Source: Macrophomina tecta (taxonomy: Eukaryota > Ascomycota > Dothideomycetes > Botryosphaeriales > Botryosphaeriaceae). From it: a stretch of DNA of 64,000 nt. This document shows, one piece after another, positions 50,201 through 62,008 of the stretch (within the stretch, counting starts at the first letter, position 1; each line of letters begins with the position of its first letter). The stretch is from contig JAKSGN010000041.1 in NCBI GenBank assembly GCA_024180945.1, positions 62,001-126,000 on the forward strand. Direction: 5' to 3'. A program made the position numbers and the translations under genes. The notes under the pieces are model-generated. The model was not told where the DNA came from, made no database searches, and worked only from the letters and a program-made list of their open reading frames with translations.

Positions 50201-52560
50201 TCTACTTATTACCTTCCTTTATGCGGATTCGGTAATAAGTATCGCGTAGGTCTAGTTTAGTAAAGATCTTTACAGTGCTTAGGCGGTCTAGTAGCTCGCC
50301 TATTAGTAGTATAGAATAGCTATTTTTAATCGTAACCTTATTTAGGCCCCTATAATCTACGTATAACTATATGGTGCCATCTATCTTGGGGGTAAAGAGA
50401 ATAGACGCGCCCGTAGGCGACTTACTATACTTAATCTACCCCCGTTCTAAGGCCTTGTTAATGTATTCCCTAAGGATCCGTAGTTCAGATTAGGAGAGTC
50501 TATATAGGGGTATTAACGGTGGCTTAGAACCTATAACGAGATTAATAGTATAATCGAATTTAGTATATTACGGTAGCTTAGTAGCTTATTCGTCTAAAAA
50601 GACATCTAAGTACTTTCTATAAGTATTTAGAATCTTATCGCGGACCTCCTTAGCTACTTTAGCTAGTAGTACATTTGCTAAACTAGCGAGTTTTATATAT
50701 AGTTCGCATGCTTTTTAGATGCGGGAGTATAACCTACGTAGGTAGAAGAGAGTTTAGTTAGAGTAGAGTTCTTTTAAATTTTAATTACCTCTACTCTACT
50801 TCTTATATATATTTAGTATACTTTCCATCTGCGAAGAGGCTGCGAAAGAGTCGAAATTATTCCTATAATTTTCTAGGCTATCCGTAGGCGAGAGCTAGTA
50901 ATCGGACGGCTAAAGAAAGTAAACTAGCTCTCCCGGCTCTAAGTCCTAGAATAACTTAGTAGTACTTACTAGATATATACACTTTAGCGAGTTTATACTC
51001 TAGTAAAGCGTTCCTCTTCTAAAATCGATAATAGGCCCGGTAGCCCTAAGCTAGGGTATGCCGAGTATGGCATTATAGCCTATAAACGAGCTACTCTAGT
51101 AAGGTTAGGGTTCGGTGGTACGCGTGGCGCCTCTCGAGTCGCACGTGGTGACCCCTATATAATAAGAGTTATATAATGTAACGGTAGTATTATTAAGAAG
51201 GCGGGTAAACGGCTTAGTACTAGCTTATATATTTTATAAGATAAGTCGCTCTACGTATTTAAGAGATACGAGGTTTAGGTCATAACTATAATCTATTAAT
51301 ACCCGAATTTTAATAGGACCGGATGGGGTTTCTATCGAAGCGATAATTTCTATGCGTTTTAAACTGCCTCCCGTTTGAGGCTCTAACCGTAAGAAGGAGA
51401 GGAAAGCGATTAGGGCTTTTCTTTTTCCGAGCCTTACTTATCTTTGTAGTTTACCTAGTTAGCGTAGCCTTTGGCCTGCTTTTTACCTGCGTTTAGGGTG
51501 CTAGATCCGTGCGAATCGTTTGTATTCTTTGGGGGAGCTAACGCTTTAGACCTTAATTAGTTTTCTTTAGTCTTTTTACTACTTCTAAAACCCTTATAGG
51601 GACCGTTACGTCCCGGGCTAGGGGTGGTAAAAGGGCGCTTAGTTTTCTGCGACTATTATCTATTCTCGCTCTTCTTATAGGGCCTCGTTACCTCTAGTAT
51701 TTGCTTAACGCGTTGGATTTTAGCTACTAAGTCCTCTTCTGCCTGTATTCTAGTAAGGAAAGACTAGCGCACGAGCTCTGTACGTATAGATAGTAGAAGT
51801 CGGGAGTAAATCTAGTTAATATAGTAGTCTATATCTTAAATCTAGTACGTAAATTTATTCTCATACGTTTTTATTTAAGTATAGAATTCTATAAACTTCT
51901 AGCCCTTCTTTATTACTATAGTATAATAACTAATAGCGTTGTTAAGGCGGTGGATAATAGAGTTACGAATATAATTTTATACTAATGTCTTAAACTTCTA
52001 CTAGAGTAGTTTTGGCTTCTTCTGGTTTATTAAACGTCTTTAGACGTGCTGGAAGAGGGTTTTATACTTAAATAGCCCTTTAGTAGCCTAGAGGGTCTTT
52101 CTAAGGTAGTCCTTATACGCTCGGTATACGCCGAAACGCGTCTCTACTATATTTATCCATAGATCATATAAGCCCTAAGTAAGGCCTTCGAGTTTAGGAG
52201 GTGGGTTTCTTACTAGAAGGTTGAGTCGCTTTTTACTATCGTCTACTATACTTTCTATATACGTTTCGCCTGCGTTTAGTATAGGGACGGCTAGTTATTT
52301 GCTAGTAAGGGTAGCTTGCAGCTGCTATAAGATTTTAATATAATTAAGGCATTCTAGAAGCTCGGCTTCTAGTATACCTTTAGTAGATGCGTTACGTAAG
52401 TGCTATAGCTCGTTAGTAGCTATAGCCGCCCCTAGCTTAGCTACGTTACCTATTGGGTGATTGGTGCCCCGAATATTCCTATCGTTAGTTAGCGTTAAAT
52501 AGCCTTCGGGGGTTAATGAGCCCATTTTTATTAATTCGGCTCGAATATTTAAGTGATTTT
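47264..52560 (-). pseudogene. Gypsy-1b gag-pol remnant with chromodomain
   Basis: Same order as in Gypsy-1a, read leftward: gag about 52560-51450, protease about 51400-50950, reverse transcriptase about 50550-49900 with the active site at 50055-50066 again reading YLDN, RNase H about 49650-49200, integrase about 48450-48000, chromodomain about 47540-47400. It ends at 47264. There are fewer stops than in Gypsy-1a but still many; the shared Asn at the active site means it is older than the split of the copies or arose twice. Confidence 0.87.
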
Positions 52561-52679
52561 GTTAGTCCCTTATGCTTCTTATCGTGCGATCGTCCTCTTT
52601 TCTTTAGAGGTGTCGGAATTGGTGTATATAGCCCTTTAAGGCCAGCTGCTTTTCTAAAAGGAATTAGGAAGGATTCGAT

Positions 52680-52867
52680 TATAAGTAAATAGGTTAGTTG
52701 TAAGTAGGGAGCCTTTAAAGGATTATATTCTTAGATGCGAATTCTTAGTATAGTAGGATTTACCTGTGATGGTGTTATATACCGGGACTAGTACGTATTA
52801 CGTGATAAGCACGTGAGACGCACGTAAATAGTACCTAAAGAGTATACTAGGGCTTATTATTCTAATA
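52680..52867 (-). repeat. Gypsy-1b 5' LTR
   Basis: 188 bp. Compared with 45714-45901 it carries several extra G-to-A and C-to-T changes, including loss of one CACGTG (now TTACGTG). Confidence 0.93.
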
Positions 52868-52872
52868 CTCGC

Positions 52873-53390
52873 CTTATTCTTTTAGAGTAACTATAAGAAC
52901 GAAAATAATATCTTTACTATTAGTAGTAATATAGTATTTACTAATAATTTAGATATACACTATAGCTACTAAGGCTCGATTATTACTATATTCGGAGTAG
53001 CTATTAATTAGAAGACTATTAAATAGCCTACGGTTATAACTTTAACTATCGAAGCTAAGCTTCTTCCTTTATTAAAAGCCACTAAGTAATACTTCTAGTA
53101 AAAGTGCCTTTTTAGAGAAGTATAATTTAATCTAGGCTATTAAATTAAAATATAGTATAATAATATACAAACGCTTCGGCTTATATAAAAAAGTATTAGG
53201 AAGCTTAATACTAAGCTATATTATATAGATATTTACTACTATTAACTATACTAGAAAGCCTAAGTAGGTAACGTTTATCTTTAGTAAATATCTATAGTAG
53301 TAATATTAGTAGATAGTCTTACTAAAACACTACCTTACTAGAAGTATATTTATTTTATTACAGCTATTAGACTTTCCTTACTTTATAATT
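52873..53390 (+). pseudogene. Copia-B pol remnant, RNase H end
   Basis: Continues the Copia-B frame interrupted at 45713. It reads copia RNase H, with a VITLTIEAKLLPLLKATK segment near 53035-53090 corresponding to the usual TTSTTEAE motif, and a segment near 53210 before the frame ends. The rest to 53713 is AT-rich 3' untranslated sequence. Confidence 0.83.
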
Positions 53391-53726
53391 AGTATTTATT
53401 TATTTATATTATTTTATATAATAAAATATAATCTTTATAGCTTATTTAAGCTAATAGAGAACTTATACCTAATTAGGTATAAGTCTTTACTAATCTTTCT
53501 AGTATTTATAGTTTTTATCCGAATATTACTTATATATTTTCTATACTATATATAAGTAGTACTACTAGCTTATAGTATAAAAAATATATTTTATTATTTT
53601 TTTTATTTTAGAAATTAACTACCTACTTTAAGCGAGTCTATAAGTTTAATACTTACTTAGTTATTTATTTTATTTTTATTTCTTTTTATTACCTACTCCC
53701 TAAATAGGTAGTATATAAAGGGGGTA

Positions 53727-53978
53727 TATTAGATTAATTACGTATAATTAGCTTTCGCTAAGTGTTAGAATATTTAATTTAGTAGTATTTTAGATTTAGT
53801 TATGTTTTATACTTATTATATACTTATCTTAGTAGGTAAGTAAGTTATATATTCTTTTTACCCTAGTAGATAGAATAGGTATAAAAAAAGTCTATACGGC
53901 CTTTTTCTACTAGATATATTACTTATTCTAATTAATTCTTTTATAATTAATTAAGCTGTTATACTACTTGTTCTAATA
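53727..53978 (+). repeat. Copia-B 3' LTR
   Basis: 252 bp, partner of 19647-19898. It follows an A/G tract with five consecutive G and precedes tatag, the imperfect target duplication. Confidence 0.92.
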
Positions 53979-56900
53979 TATAGCTAAGTAATTAACTAGA
54001 TAAGCTAGATCCGGTTGGGTAAATATAGTTAAATATATAAGAGACCCTATTTCTTATTAATAGGCCTTTAGTAATTCTTTAAAAGCTTCTTTAGTAGGTC
54101 TTTCTAGAGATAGACCTAGGGAAAAGATATTTTTCTAGGTTTTACTCTAGTTTTATTAAACTTATTAAGTATTTTATTAATAAAACTATGTTAGTTTAGT
54201 TCTAGGCCGTCTTTAGAATACTTAATTTTAATACCTAGAATCTTCTTAGCTTTACCTAGGTCTAATACTTCTAATTTAGTATTAGTAAGCTATTTATATA
54301 GCTCCTTTAGATAGGCCTTCGATTAGATAAATATAAGAATATTATCTATCTAAACGGCTAAGATAATAGGCTTATCTTTATTTATAAAGACAGCCATATT
54401 ATATATTAGAGAGTTATAGTTATATTTAACTAATATACTAGTTAAATACTACTACTATTCCCTTACTAATTACTTTAAACTATATAGTGCTCGGTTTAAT
54501 AAATAAACTAGTCCTTCTCCTTTATTAAAGCTATATAGTTACTCTATATAGACTATATCTTTTAAAAGAGTATTAGGGAAGGCTTATTTTATATCTTATT
54601 AGTAAATATACCAACCGAGGCGTGCCGTAATAACTAGTAGAAGCCAGTACATTATAGGCTTAGTAGTATTAGTAAAAGTTTCTTTATAGTTAACTCCGAA
54701 CTCTTATATAAAGCCTTTTACTACCTATCTAGCTTTATATTTAATATAAGTCCTATCAGCCTTATATTTCTTAGTTAAAACCTAATATTCTTTAAGAATA
54801 GGTATACTTTTAGGTAGTTTAACTAATTGCTAATAATCGACCTTAATTAGACTATTATATTTATCCCGTATTACCTTTAAATAAAGGTCTTTTTTAGGAT
54901 AATTAAAGACTTCTTTATAGCTAGTAGATATATATTCTTCTAGCTTATTTTCTATAATTAATTTTTTATCTATTCTTAGGTCTTTATATAACCTATTTTC
55001 GAGAATTATAACATCTCTAGCCTAGATAATTTTAGTAGTATTTAGGTCTACTAGTTTATACTAATTCGAGCTATAACTAATTAAATACTACTTAGTAGCT
55101 CTAGAGTCTAGTTTAGTTACTAGTTCTTTAGGCTCTTTTTTATAATATAGGGAGCCCTATATTTTAATATTTTCTAGGTTTAGCTTTCTTTTATAACGAG
55201 CTTTAAAAGAGGTTTAATAATTAATAAAACTATTAGGAGTTCTATTATATAAGTAGGTAGTAGATAAGAATGCCTCTTTCTAGTACTTTCTAGAAAGATT
55301 ACTACTTATTAATAAGGCTCGTATCTTATTAAATAAGGTTCTATTTACTCGTTCGGCTTTTCTATTCTACTCTTTAGTATATAGAACTAAATAGGTTAAT
55401 ATAATATTCTTTTCTTTAACTAAATTATCTATTTCTTTTAACTTAAACTTATTATTAAAATAGAGCCTCTTTATCTTATTATTAGACTAATTTTTAGCTC
55501 TAATAATAAAGTTTTTTAGATAATTAGTAAGGGCTTTTCTAGACTTTAATAGCTCTAGTTCTAGATAACTAGTAGTATTATCTAGAAAAGTTAAGTAGTA
55601 CCTAAAACCTTATATAGTTATAGGCTTAATAGAACCGCCTATATCTAGATAAATAGTCTCTAAATAGTCCTTAGCTTTAGTACTAGGAACTTTACTTATA
55701 TTTCTAGTTATCTTAGATTTAATATAGACTTTATAGTCTTTTATTTTTAGACTATTATTATTTTCTAGAGTAATTTCTTCTATAATCTTAGAAAGGTATT
55801 TAAGGGCCTTATTTTCTATATAGCCGAGACGCTTATACTAGATAGTATTAAATACAGGCTTAATATTACCCGTAGTATAGTCTAGATACTTAGGATTTAA
55901 ATTAGGTAAGCCGTTTATATAAAATCCTCTAGTAAATAGCTTATTACTAGGGTAATAAATCTCGAATAGATTTAGTATAAAATTAACCTTAAAGCCTTTC
56001 TTTACTATCTTAGTAAGAGAAAGTAGGTTAACTTCTATTTCTAGAACTAATAGAATATTATTTATATAGGCTTTTTTTATTAGTATTTAGGAAGTAGATA
56101 TTTATATAACTTACTTTCTTAGTCTTTATTTAGCTATTGCCCTCGCCCTATTTAATAGCTATAGAAGTATTATTTAAGGAGTTAAATAAATCCGAATAAG
56201 TATAAATGTGGGTAGTAGCTCTAGAATCTAGAATCTAAGGTTTACTATTCTTAGTATTAAGAATATATACCTTAAGAGATTCTTTAGTTATAAGACTCGA
56301 TTCTAATTTAGAATCGTCTTTCTTATTATTATTATCTATATTATTTATAGACGAATTATTGTAGCTATTCTTTTTATTATTATTCGGTTTTAGATATAGG
56401 TACTTTACTTAGTATTTATCTTTCTTATAGCTAGATTTATTGTACTATAGACACTTAGCTTTAGGGCCTTTATTTTTATTAAATTTAGACTTATTTAAGG
56501 ATATTTCTATATCTTTATCTTTTAGTTTATTAAAGGTTCTAGTGCCTTTAAGCTAGCATTCTTTATTTATTAGTTATACGAAGATATCCTCTAATACTAG
56601 GTTATTAGAGAATCGAATTTACTATATAACTATAGCTACGGTTTGCTCGTAATTCTTACTTAGATTACTTAGTACTAAACTAGCTATAAACTTATTTAGT
56701 AACCGAATATCCCTAGAGATAAGAATATTAGTTAAGCGCTTTATTTCTTATAAATACACTTCTAGATTTTTCTTTTTTCTAGCTAACGTAGTGTTAATTA
56801 GTTTCTTTATAATAAGGAACTTACTACTAAAGCCGTATAGCTTATATAAATTCTTTAGAGCTATTTATAATTCTCTAGAATTCCTTATACCTTTGGTTTA

Positions 56901-57107
56901 TAATAAGGGGCCATTACTAAGGCTTAATTTAATTAAAGTAGATGCTTTAGAAGCTTATTTAGCCTCGGTAGGATTTAATTTAATTGCCGTAGAGGTTATT
57001 ATATTATAATAATCCTTTTCTATTAGAATAGATTCTATTCTAATAGACTATAAATCCTAGTTATTACTTTCTTAGAGCTTAGGGATTTTAAGTATAGAAT
57101 CGGCTAT
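53979..57107 (-). pseudogene. Copia-A2 gag-pol remnant up to the Copia-B insertion
   Basis: Read leftward. Gag starts with ATA at 57105-57107 (expected ATG), then ADSILKIPKL, a UBN2-type copia gag with NLYKLYGFSSKF near 56850, and a zinc knuckle near 56400-56450 with one Cys left and the other ligands Tyr (C-Lx-Y-NKSS-Y-KKDK-Y). Protease lies near 56050, pre-integrase and integrase at 55950-55200, reverse transcriptase at 54950-54100 with the active site near 54340-54352 reading IDN after a stop. It is collinear with Copia-A1, whose base 1 matches about 56145. An open + frame at 56791-57009 is only a shadow of gag. Confidence 0.88.
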
Positions 57108-57301
57108 TTTATAAATATATAAACCTCCTTATAGTAGATCTAATTAACTATTTAATTAATTCTTTATAGAATGCCTTACGTCTTATATACTAAGAGTTCC
57201 TCCTTTTTCTAGAACGCGTAGGTCTTATATCTATTAGAATAGCTTCTTATTCTAAATCTCCTTTTAAAGGATAGAGTTATTAGATAATTTTATTAGCCTT
57301 A

Positions 57302-59153
57302 ACGTACTCTACAAGCGAGTCGCATATATAACCGAGCCGCGTACCTCGCTAACTTTCGTAACACGTTAGCTTTTAACTACTATAGCTTAACTAATTACTA
57401 CCTAATTAATCTATAACGAAGGAGATATCTTCCTTACTATCTTAGCTATTAATAAAAAGTAAATTTAGAGTAAAAGATGCGCTATATTAATGTTTAATAT
57501 TCTCCTAAGCACGCTTCGCGACCGACGCGCTAGAACACAGCCACGACGCGATTATAAGGCTAACTATAAGAAGCTTACTAAATCTAAAAAACTAGCGATT
57601 ATCTAGTATACGCTTAACCTAGATTTATGAGGGTTTCTGCCTACGAAGTAGATGATATAAGCTATAGCTAATAAACTATTAGAGGCTCGTAGCGGCTAGC
57701 TAGTTAGTATAAACTAGCTAGATAACTTTATTAGACGCACGCCTAAGCTAAAGGCTTAGCGGAGCCGCGTATATAATCGTTAGCGAGCCTTAAATAAGGA
57801 TTACTAGGTTATTAGTAAGTAGTTTAAGCTTATAAGCTCTATTAAAGAGAAATATGGTATCTAAGATAAAGATAGCTATAACTTTAATAAGATTAGCTTT
57901 ATAATAGAGGTTATCTTAGCCTAATTAGTTATTATAGGCTTAGATAGGCGTAGTAGACTAAAGGTAGTTTAGCTAGGTAATTATAAGTAGGTTACCGTAA
58001 TCTAGGGAATTAACGCTACTAGATAGGTAATCCTACCTTTTATTATCTTTACGGGTAAGCACTACCTCTCTATCTAGTATAAGGGCAACGATATACCTCG
58101 CGATTAGGCTATTAGATTAAGCGATAATAGATAGACTAATAATAAGCTTAGAGTCGCGTGGTTAAAGCACTTTAACGCATATATAAAAATACGTATCGTA
58201 GGCACGCATCGGCTGCTAGTAATCGATGGCTATAAGAGCTATATATTACTTAAATTCTAAGAGATCTATAATAAGAATAATATTATTACTCTTTATATAC
58301 CGCTATATTTATTATACCTATTATAGCTACTTGATATGGGCTACTTCTCTCTATTAAAGAAGGTATATAGGCGCTAGATTAAGAGCTTAGCGCGTAACTA
58401 TATTAACTATATTACTAAGCTCGAGTTCTTACCTACCTTTAAAGCGGCTTTCGATAAGTTAATTATAAAGAAGAATATCTGTGCAAGCTTTCGAAGCGTA
58501 GGCCTTATACTATATAACCTAGATACTATGCTATTAAAGCTTAATATTTAGCTACAGATGCCGTTACCACCTACTATAGAGAATACTATATAGGAATCGA
58601 AAATACTAAGTAACGCCCGCGAGCTAGAGTCTTAATCAACGCTAATTCGTAATCGTATTTAAAGGCATTAAGATTCTTCGCCTACGTCGATTATCTAGTC
58701 ACTCGATCGGCTTACTAAGGACGCTAAGATAATAGTATATAAGATAGTCTTATTACGCGATTAGGTCTTAAGCCTTTAGAAGGCAAATAAGGCAGCTATA
58801 AGACGTAAATAACGTTAAAGAAAGTGGATCTAGAAGTAAAGCACTTTAATAAAAATAGAGAGCGAGGATATTATCGCTTAAAACAACGTTAATAAGTAGC
58901 TTACGAGCGAAACGCGTTAAAATAAGACGCCGGTAGGCACGGATAAGCTATGTAAAAGATGCTATAGAAGCTACGGCAAGATAGACTATAATTCTTATAC
59001 GTATAGAAAGAATACTTAAGAGACCTCTTAAGCTATAATAGTTATTATACTTATAGTATCTTAATACGTTATTAAGCTATATAGCTGCAAAGGTAGAGAA
59101 AGTTGGTAAGGTACGCGGCTTAGTTATATGCGCGACTCGCTTGTGGAGTACGT
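57302..59153 (+). mobile_element. Fot-B: second Fot1/pogo element, in the Copia-A2 leader
   Basis: 1852 bp, with a TA duplication (57300-57301 and 59154-59155) and 55-bp terminal inverted repeats (57302-57356 and 59099-59153) beginning acgtactc. It encodes a transposase on the + strand. It differs from Fot-A in terminal repeats and protein and is more strongly RIP-mutated. Confidence 0.93.
57400..59030 (+). pseudogene. Fot1/pogo transposase, inactive
   Basis: Same architecture as the Fot-A transposase. N-terminal DNA-binding part with a TLRDRRARTQPRRD segment near 57520. Catalytic core with the first acid mutated (YNFNKISF, codon at 57886-57888), then DGYKSY with Asp at 58225 and DMGYFS with Asp at 58333, again 36 codons apart. 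A C-terminal part follows with RELES, KANKAA and a knuckle start CKRC near 58950 whose later His and Cys are Tyr. More than 20 TAG/TAA stops. The start is not defined. A catalytic Asp-to-Asn change plus the stops make it inactive. Confidence 0.9.
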
Positions 59154-59155
59154 TA

Positions 59156-59851
59156 TAATAGATTAAAGGCTAATAAGAATAAGTTAGGTAAGAGAAAAGA
59201 TTTTCTCCTCGGCCTATTTAATAATAACTTTAGTACTATTTATAGGCAAAATATAAGCCTTATAATAGTACTAAGTAATATCGAAGTCTCGTTTATAACG
59301 GACTTAGATTCGGCTTAAAATAAATATTTTAGTTCTTAGGTCTAGGTATTCTAAGGTTAAATATAATTAATAACTTATTATTCTTAAGTCCCCTTAGGGC
59401 TAGGACTTAGAATAATATACTCTAGGCCTTTTAGAAGGTCCTAGTAGGCTTAGGTCTTTATAATAAACTCTAGAGGTTTAAATAAAGCCTATAGCCTTTC
59501 GGGGGTTTTAGGGGTTTCTTATAAATTCCTCCTCTTTTCCTCTTAATATTTAATTGCTTTAATAGGTGGAAGACGCGCTATAAGGCTTATATTAACTACG
59601 TTAAGTTAATACCCTTATAATATTAACATCTATTAGTAAATGCCTATTATTAGTAGGTTTCCTTAGGGATTTTATACTACTAGTAACCGTATTTACCCTA
59701 ATTACTTAAGTATAGCTAGGTAGGGACTTTATAGGCCATAGGCACCTATTAAAGAATAAAAGTAGTTTCTATTTAGGTAATTATATTACTAAAATAGATA
59801 GTACTTTTTTCTTAGAGTAATTTATCTCTTTAGTCCTCCGGGCTTATAACC
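59156..59851 (-). other. Copia-A2 5' untranslated leader with primer-binding site
   Basis: Together with 57108-57299 this is the leader between the Copia-A2 5' LTR and gag. No reading frame is evident. The 12 bases next to the LTR (59840-59851, ggttataagccc on the minus strand) fit the complement of the initiator tRNA-Met anticodon arm with one G-to-A change, the presumed primer-binding site. The leader is unusually long, about 0.9 kb without Fot-B, and part of it could be an unrecognised insertion. Confidence 0.65.
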
Positions 59852-60463
59852 TGTAAAGCGCTAAGGCTTAGGTAGAGGATTACTAAGCTATATTATAAAT
59901 AATAAAGCCTAGTAAGTAGTCGGAAGAAGATAATTCTCTAAGAGAGAAGTAGATATAAGATTTAATAAAAAAGAATAAGAGAGAAGGTAAAGATAAAAAA
60001 TAAAGCTTTTATTAGCTTATATTTTATTTATAAGTATTACGCGTTTCTAAAAAGTAAAACTACGGTGCTATCTAGAGTCTTTTATATATAGGTATTTCTT
60101 ATATAATTAGATTCTTCTAGATATACTATATTAGAAATCCAATAAGAATAATTTATAAGAAATAAGATTCTAGCCCTAATCTTTATCTATTTTTTATAGT
60201 TTTTATATCGTAATAACGGGAATGACTAAACTTTTATAATATATAAAAGTAATTTTAGTAGGGGCTATACCTATTTAGTTATTAGTTAGTAAAGTATAGT
60301 GGTAAATTTTACTACCTTAGTTTACTACTATAATTTACTACTGTAGTTTACTACTACTATAACTCCTAGATATATTCGTTTTATACCTTAGATAGTATTC
60401 TAATATCTAAGGTAATATATTAATAAGCTACGCTTATATAAGCTTACTTATTAATATTTAATA
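59852..60463 (-). repeat. Copia-A2 5' LTR
   Basis: 612 bp, tgtaaagcgc...tatttaata on the + strand, the uninterrupted partner of 13849-18832. It is followed by tataa, the right copy of the target duplication. Confidence 0.93.
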
Positions 60464-61145
60464 TATAATAGTTTTATAATTTTAGTATTTCTTACTAAGA
60501 TACTAATCTAGGTATATACTAAAACTACTTAATTAGATAATAGATATTAGTTTATTAAAATTAGATATTAGAAATACCTATATCTATTATAAAAACTATT
60601 ATAGTTCTCTTATTAATAAAAAAAATAAGTTTAATATAAAAATAATTATAGTATTTTATATATAATATTTTTCTCTTAATATTATTATTAAATAATATTT
60701 TATTTATAGTCTTTTATAGCTAGTATATATAATACTTTATATAATATATCTTTAGTATTATAAATTATATTTAATATATATTTTGATATTAATTTTTATC
60801 TTTAGAAAATTATTAGATAAAAGAAATAAATAATTTTTAAATAATAATAAATTTTTTAAGCTATAAGATAATAAAGTTACTATAGTAAAAAAAATAAATA
60901 GTATATATAAATTTTATTTATTTATATATTTTAATTCTTTTTTACTACTAGATTTATTAACTATTAATATTAATTAGTAATTTTTTAATTCTTGTAATTT
61001 TTTAAGTATTATTTATTAGTAATATAATATTATATCTAAATAAACTAAGGCTATTAGGCTTATTTTATTATATTAAAAATTATAAAATATTTTTTTTCTC
61101 TTTACCCCCCCTTTTTTTTTAGAATATAGGGTATTCTAAGCCCTT
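60464..61145. other. AT-rich flank of the nested block
   Basis: Very AT-rich, no gene seen. About 40 bases (60545-60590) match 12010-12055 in inverse orientation. It ends abruptly around 61100-61145 at a C run, a T run and a short inverted element (agaatatagggtattct), after which base composition becomes normal. Confidence 0.6.
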
Positions 61146-62008
61146 ATTAGAATATATATAAAACGCATCCTTAGCCGTTACTTCGCGCACTTACACTTGC
61201 AATAGTACTATAATCCAGGCCATCCCTCACTTGGCCCGTCCGCGAGGCGCTTCGCTTATATAGCCCATCCGGGTTAAAAGCGGCCCGGCCAAGCCAGCTA
61301 TGGTAAAAAGCCTTGGCACGCACGGATAACCCAGGCCCTTGCATGGTCTGGTCCAATGAGGAAGCTTTTGATTTTGCAGTGGTGGACCTGTCGAACACTA
61401 AATTATTTTCGTATTAGGTCCTTTCCCGATAGTACGGGGGCTTGAGCGGCACGGCGCCGCGGGTTGGCGGGCGCCGGCCAGGGTAAGGCGAGAGACCGGT
61501 CTAGACGACAGTACGTATGGCTATAAGAGAGTATAAATGGTGCTACAATTAGCAATGTAGCATTTTACGAGCCTACTGCGGTCGGGACCGTCGTCCCTAA
61601 ACTCCCTCATTGGTTCGACGTGGCTCGGCGCAAACTTCGTGTGCCAAGGGCAGCCCCAGCCATGACTCAGAGTAGGGGATTGATTCGGTACTCCACATCC
61701 GAAACGCCACCTCGCCTCCAGGGCTCGCGATTTTCAGGGCCCGTGGCGTATCTGTCCAAAGGGTCGCTAGAATGTGACTGGCGTGCTGACATTGACGCAA
61801 GCCTGGAGCATCGCGAGGCGTTGACTAGCAAAGCGGCCAGCTATAAATCCCTAAAACGAGCGCGAGGGCAACACGCGCCGTACGCTCACAGCAGCTCATT
61901 CAGCCTCGCCGCGTGCGACATCATGGTGGGGGTTCCCGGTCGCAGCAAGTCAGTTATAAGTTCAAGCTGCTCTGCCACTCTCAGCTCTTAGCTTTGCTAA
62001 CGACATGG
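61146..62008 (+). promoter_or_regulatory. Upstream region of the Zn2Cys6 gene
   Basis: GC-balanced, not RIP-mutated. Candidate elements are CCAAT near 61352, inverted CCAAT (attgg) at 61609-61613, CGGCGCCG at 61452-61459 (two everted CGG triplets, the type of site Zn2Cys6 proteins bind), TATAAA at 61532-61537 and TATAAA at 61842-61847. The latter lies 162 bases before the ATG with a pyrimidine-rich stretch between. Open frames here (61171-61398 minus, 61597-61800 minus, 61620-61991 plus) show no family features and I do not call them genes. Confidence 0.4.

Larger units (their letters stand above)
45714..52867 (-). mobile_element. Gypsy-1b: second copy of the Gypsy-1 chromovirus
   Basis: 7154 bp, minus strand, with LTRs 45714-45901 and 52680-52867 (188 bp each) and a perfect duplication ctcgc (45709-45713 and 52868-52872). 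It is collinear with Gypsy-1a over the full length, with transition differences, and retains more CpA/TpG. The left LTR is better preserved than the right one. Confidence 0.95.
19647..53978 (+). mobile_element. Copia-B: copia element nested in Copia-A2
   Basis: Ty1/copia element of a second family, with 252-bp LTRs at 19647-19898 and 53727-53978. Its own sequence is 19899-22809, 44130-45713 and 52873-53726; the rest is later insertions (Gypsy-4 and Gypsy-1b). The target duplication is imperfect (tctag 19642-19646, tatag 53979-53983). Comparison with Copia-A1 near 9470 shows the RNase H frame of Copia-A2 is interrupted exactly there. A polypurine tract ending in five G lies at 53714-53726. Confidence 0.9.
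13849..60463 (-). mobile_element. Copia-A2: outer copia element of the 46.6-kb nested block
   Basis: Minus-strand Ty1/copia element of the same family as Copia-A1. Its 5' LTR is at 59852-60463, gag starts near 57107, pol runs through 53979 and continues at 19646-19034, and its 3' LTR is 13849-14357 plus 18729-18832. The 5-bp duplication tataa (13844-13848 and 60464-60468) encloses everything between. Younger elements inside it are the piggyBac-like element, Copia-B with its own load, and Fot-B. The Copia-B and Fot-B joints are supported by continuity with Copia-A1 or by terminal repeats. Confidence 0.9.

Noticed and set aside
56791..57009. Open + frame of 72 codons in the AT-rich block
   Set aside because: Opposite strand of Copia-A2 gag, which reads correctly on the minus strand; an accident of RIP composition.
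1..61145. tRNA, rRNA or other structured RNA genes in the AT-rich block
   Set aside because: I saw no tRNA arms or rRNA-like segments; the tRNA-like matches are only primer-binding sites of copia elements.
61171..61991. Open frames upstream of the Zn2Cys6 gene
   Set aside because: No recognisable protein features; they overlap one another on both strands, and the region has promoter-like motifs. No gene called.
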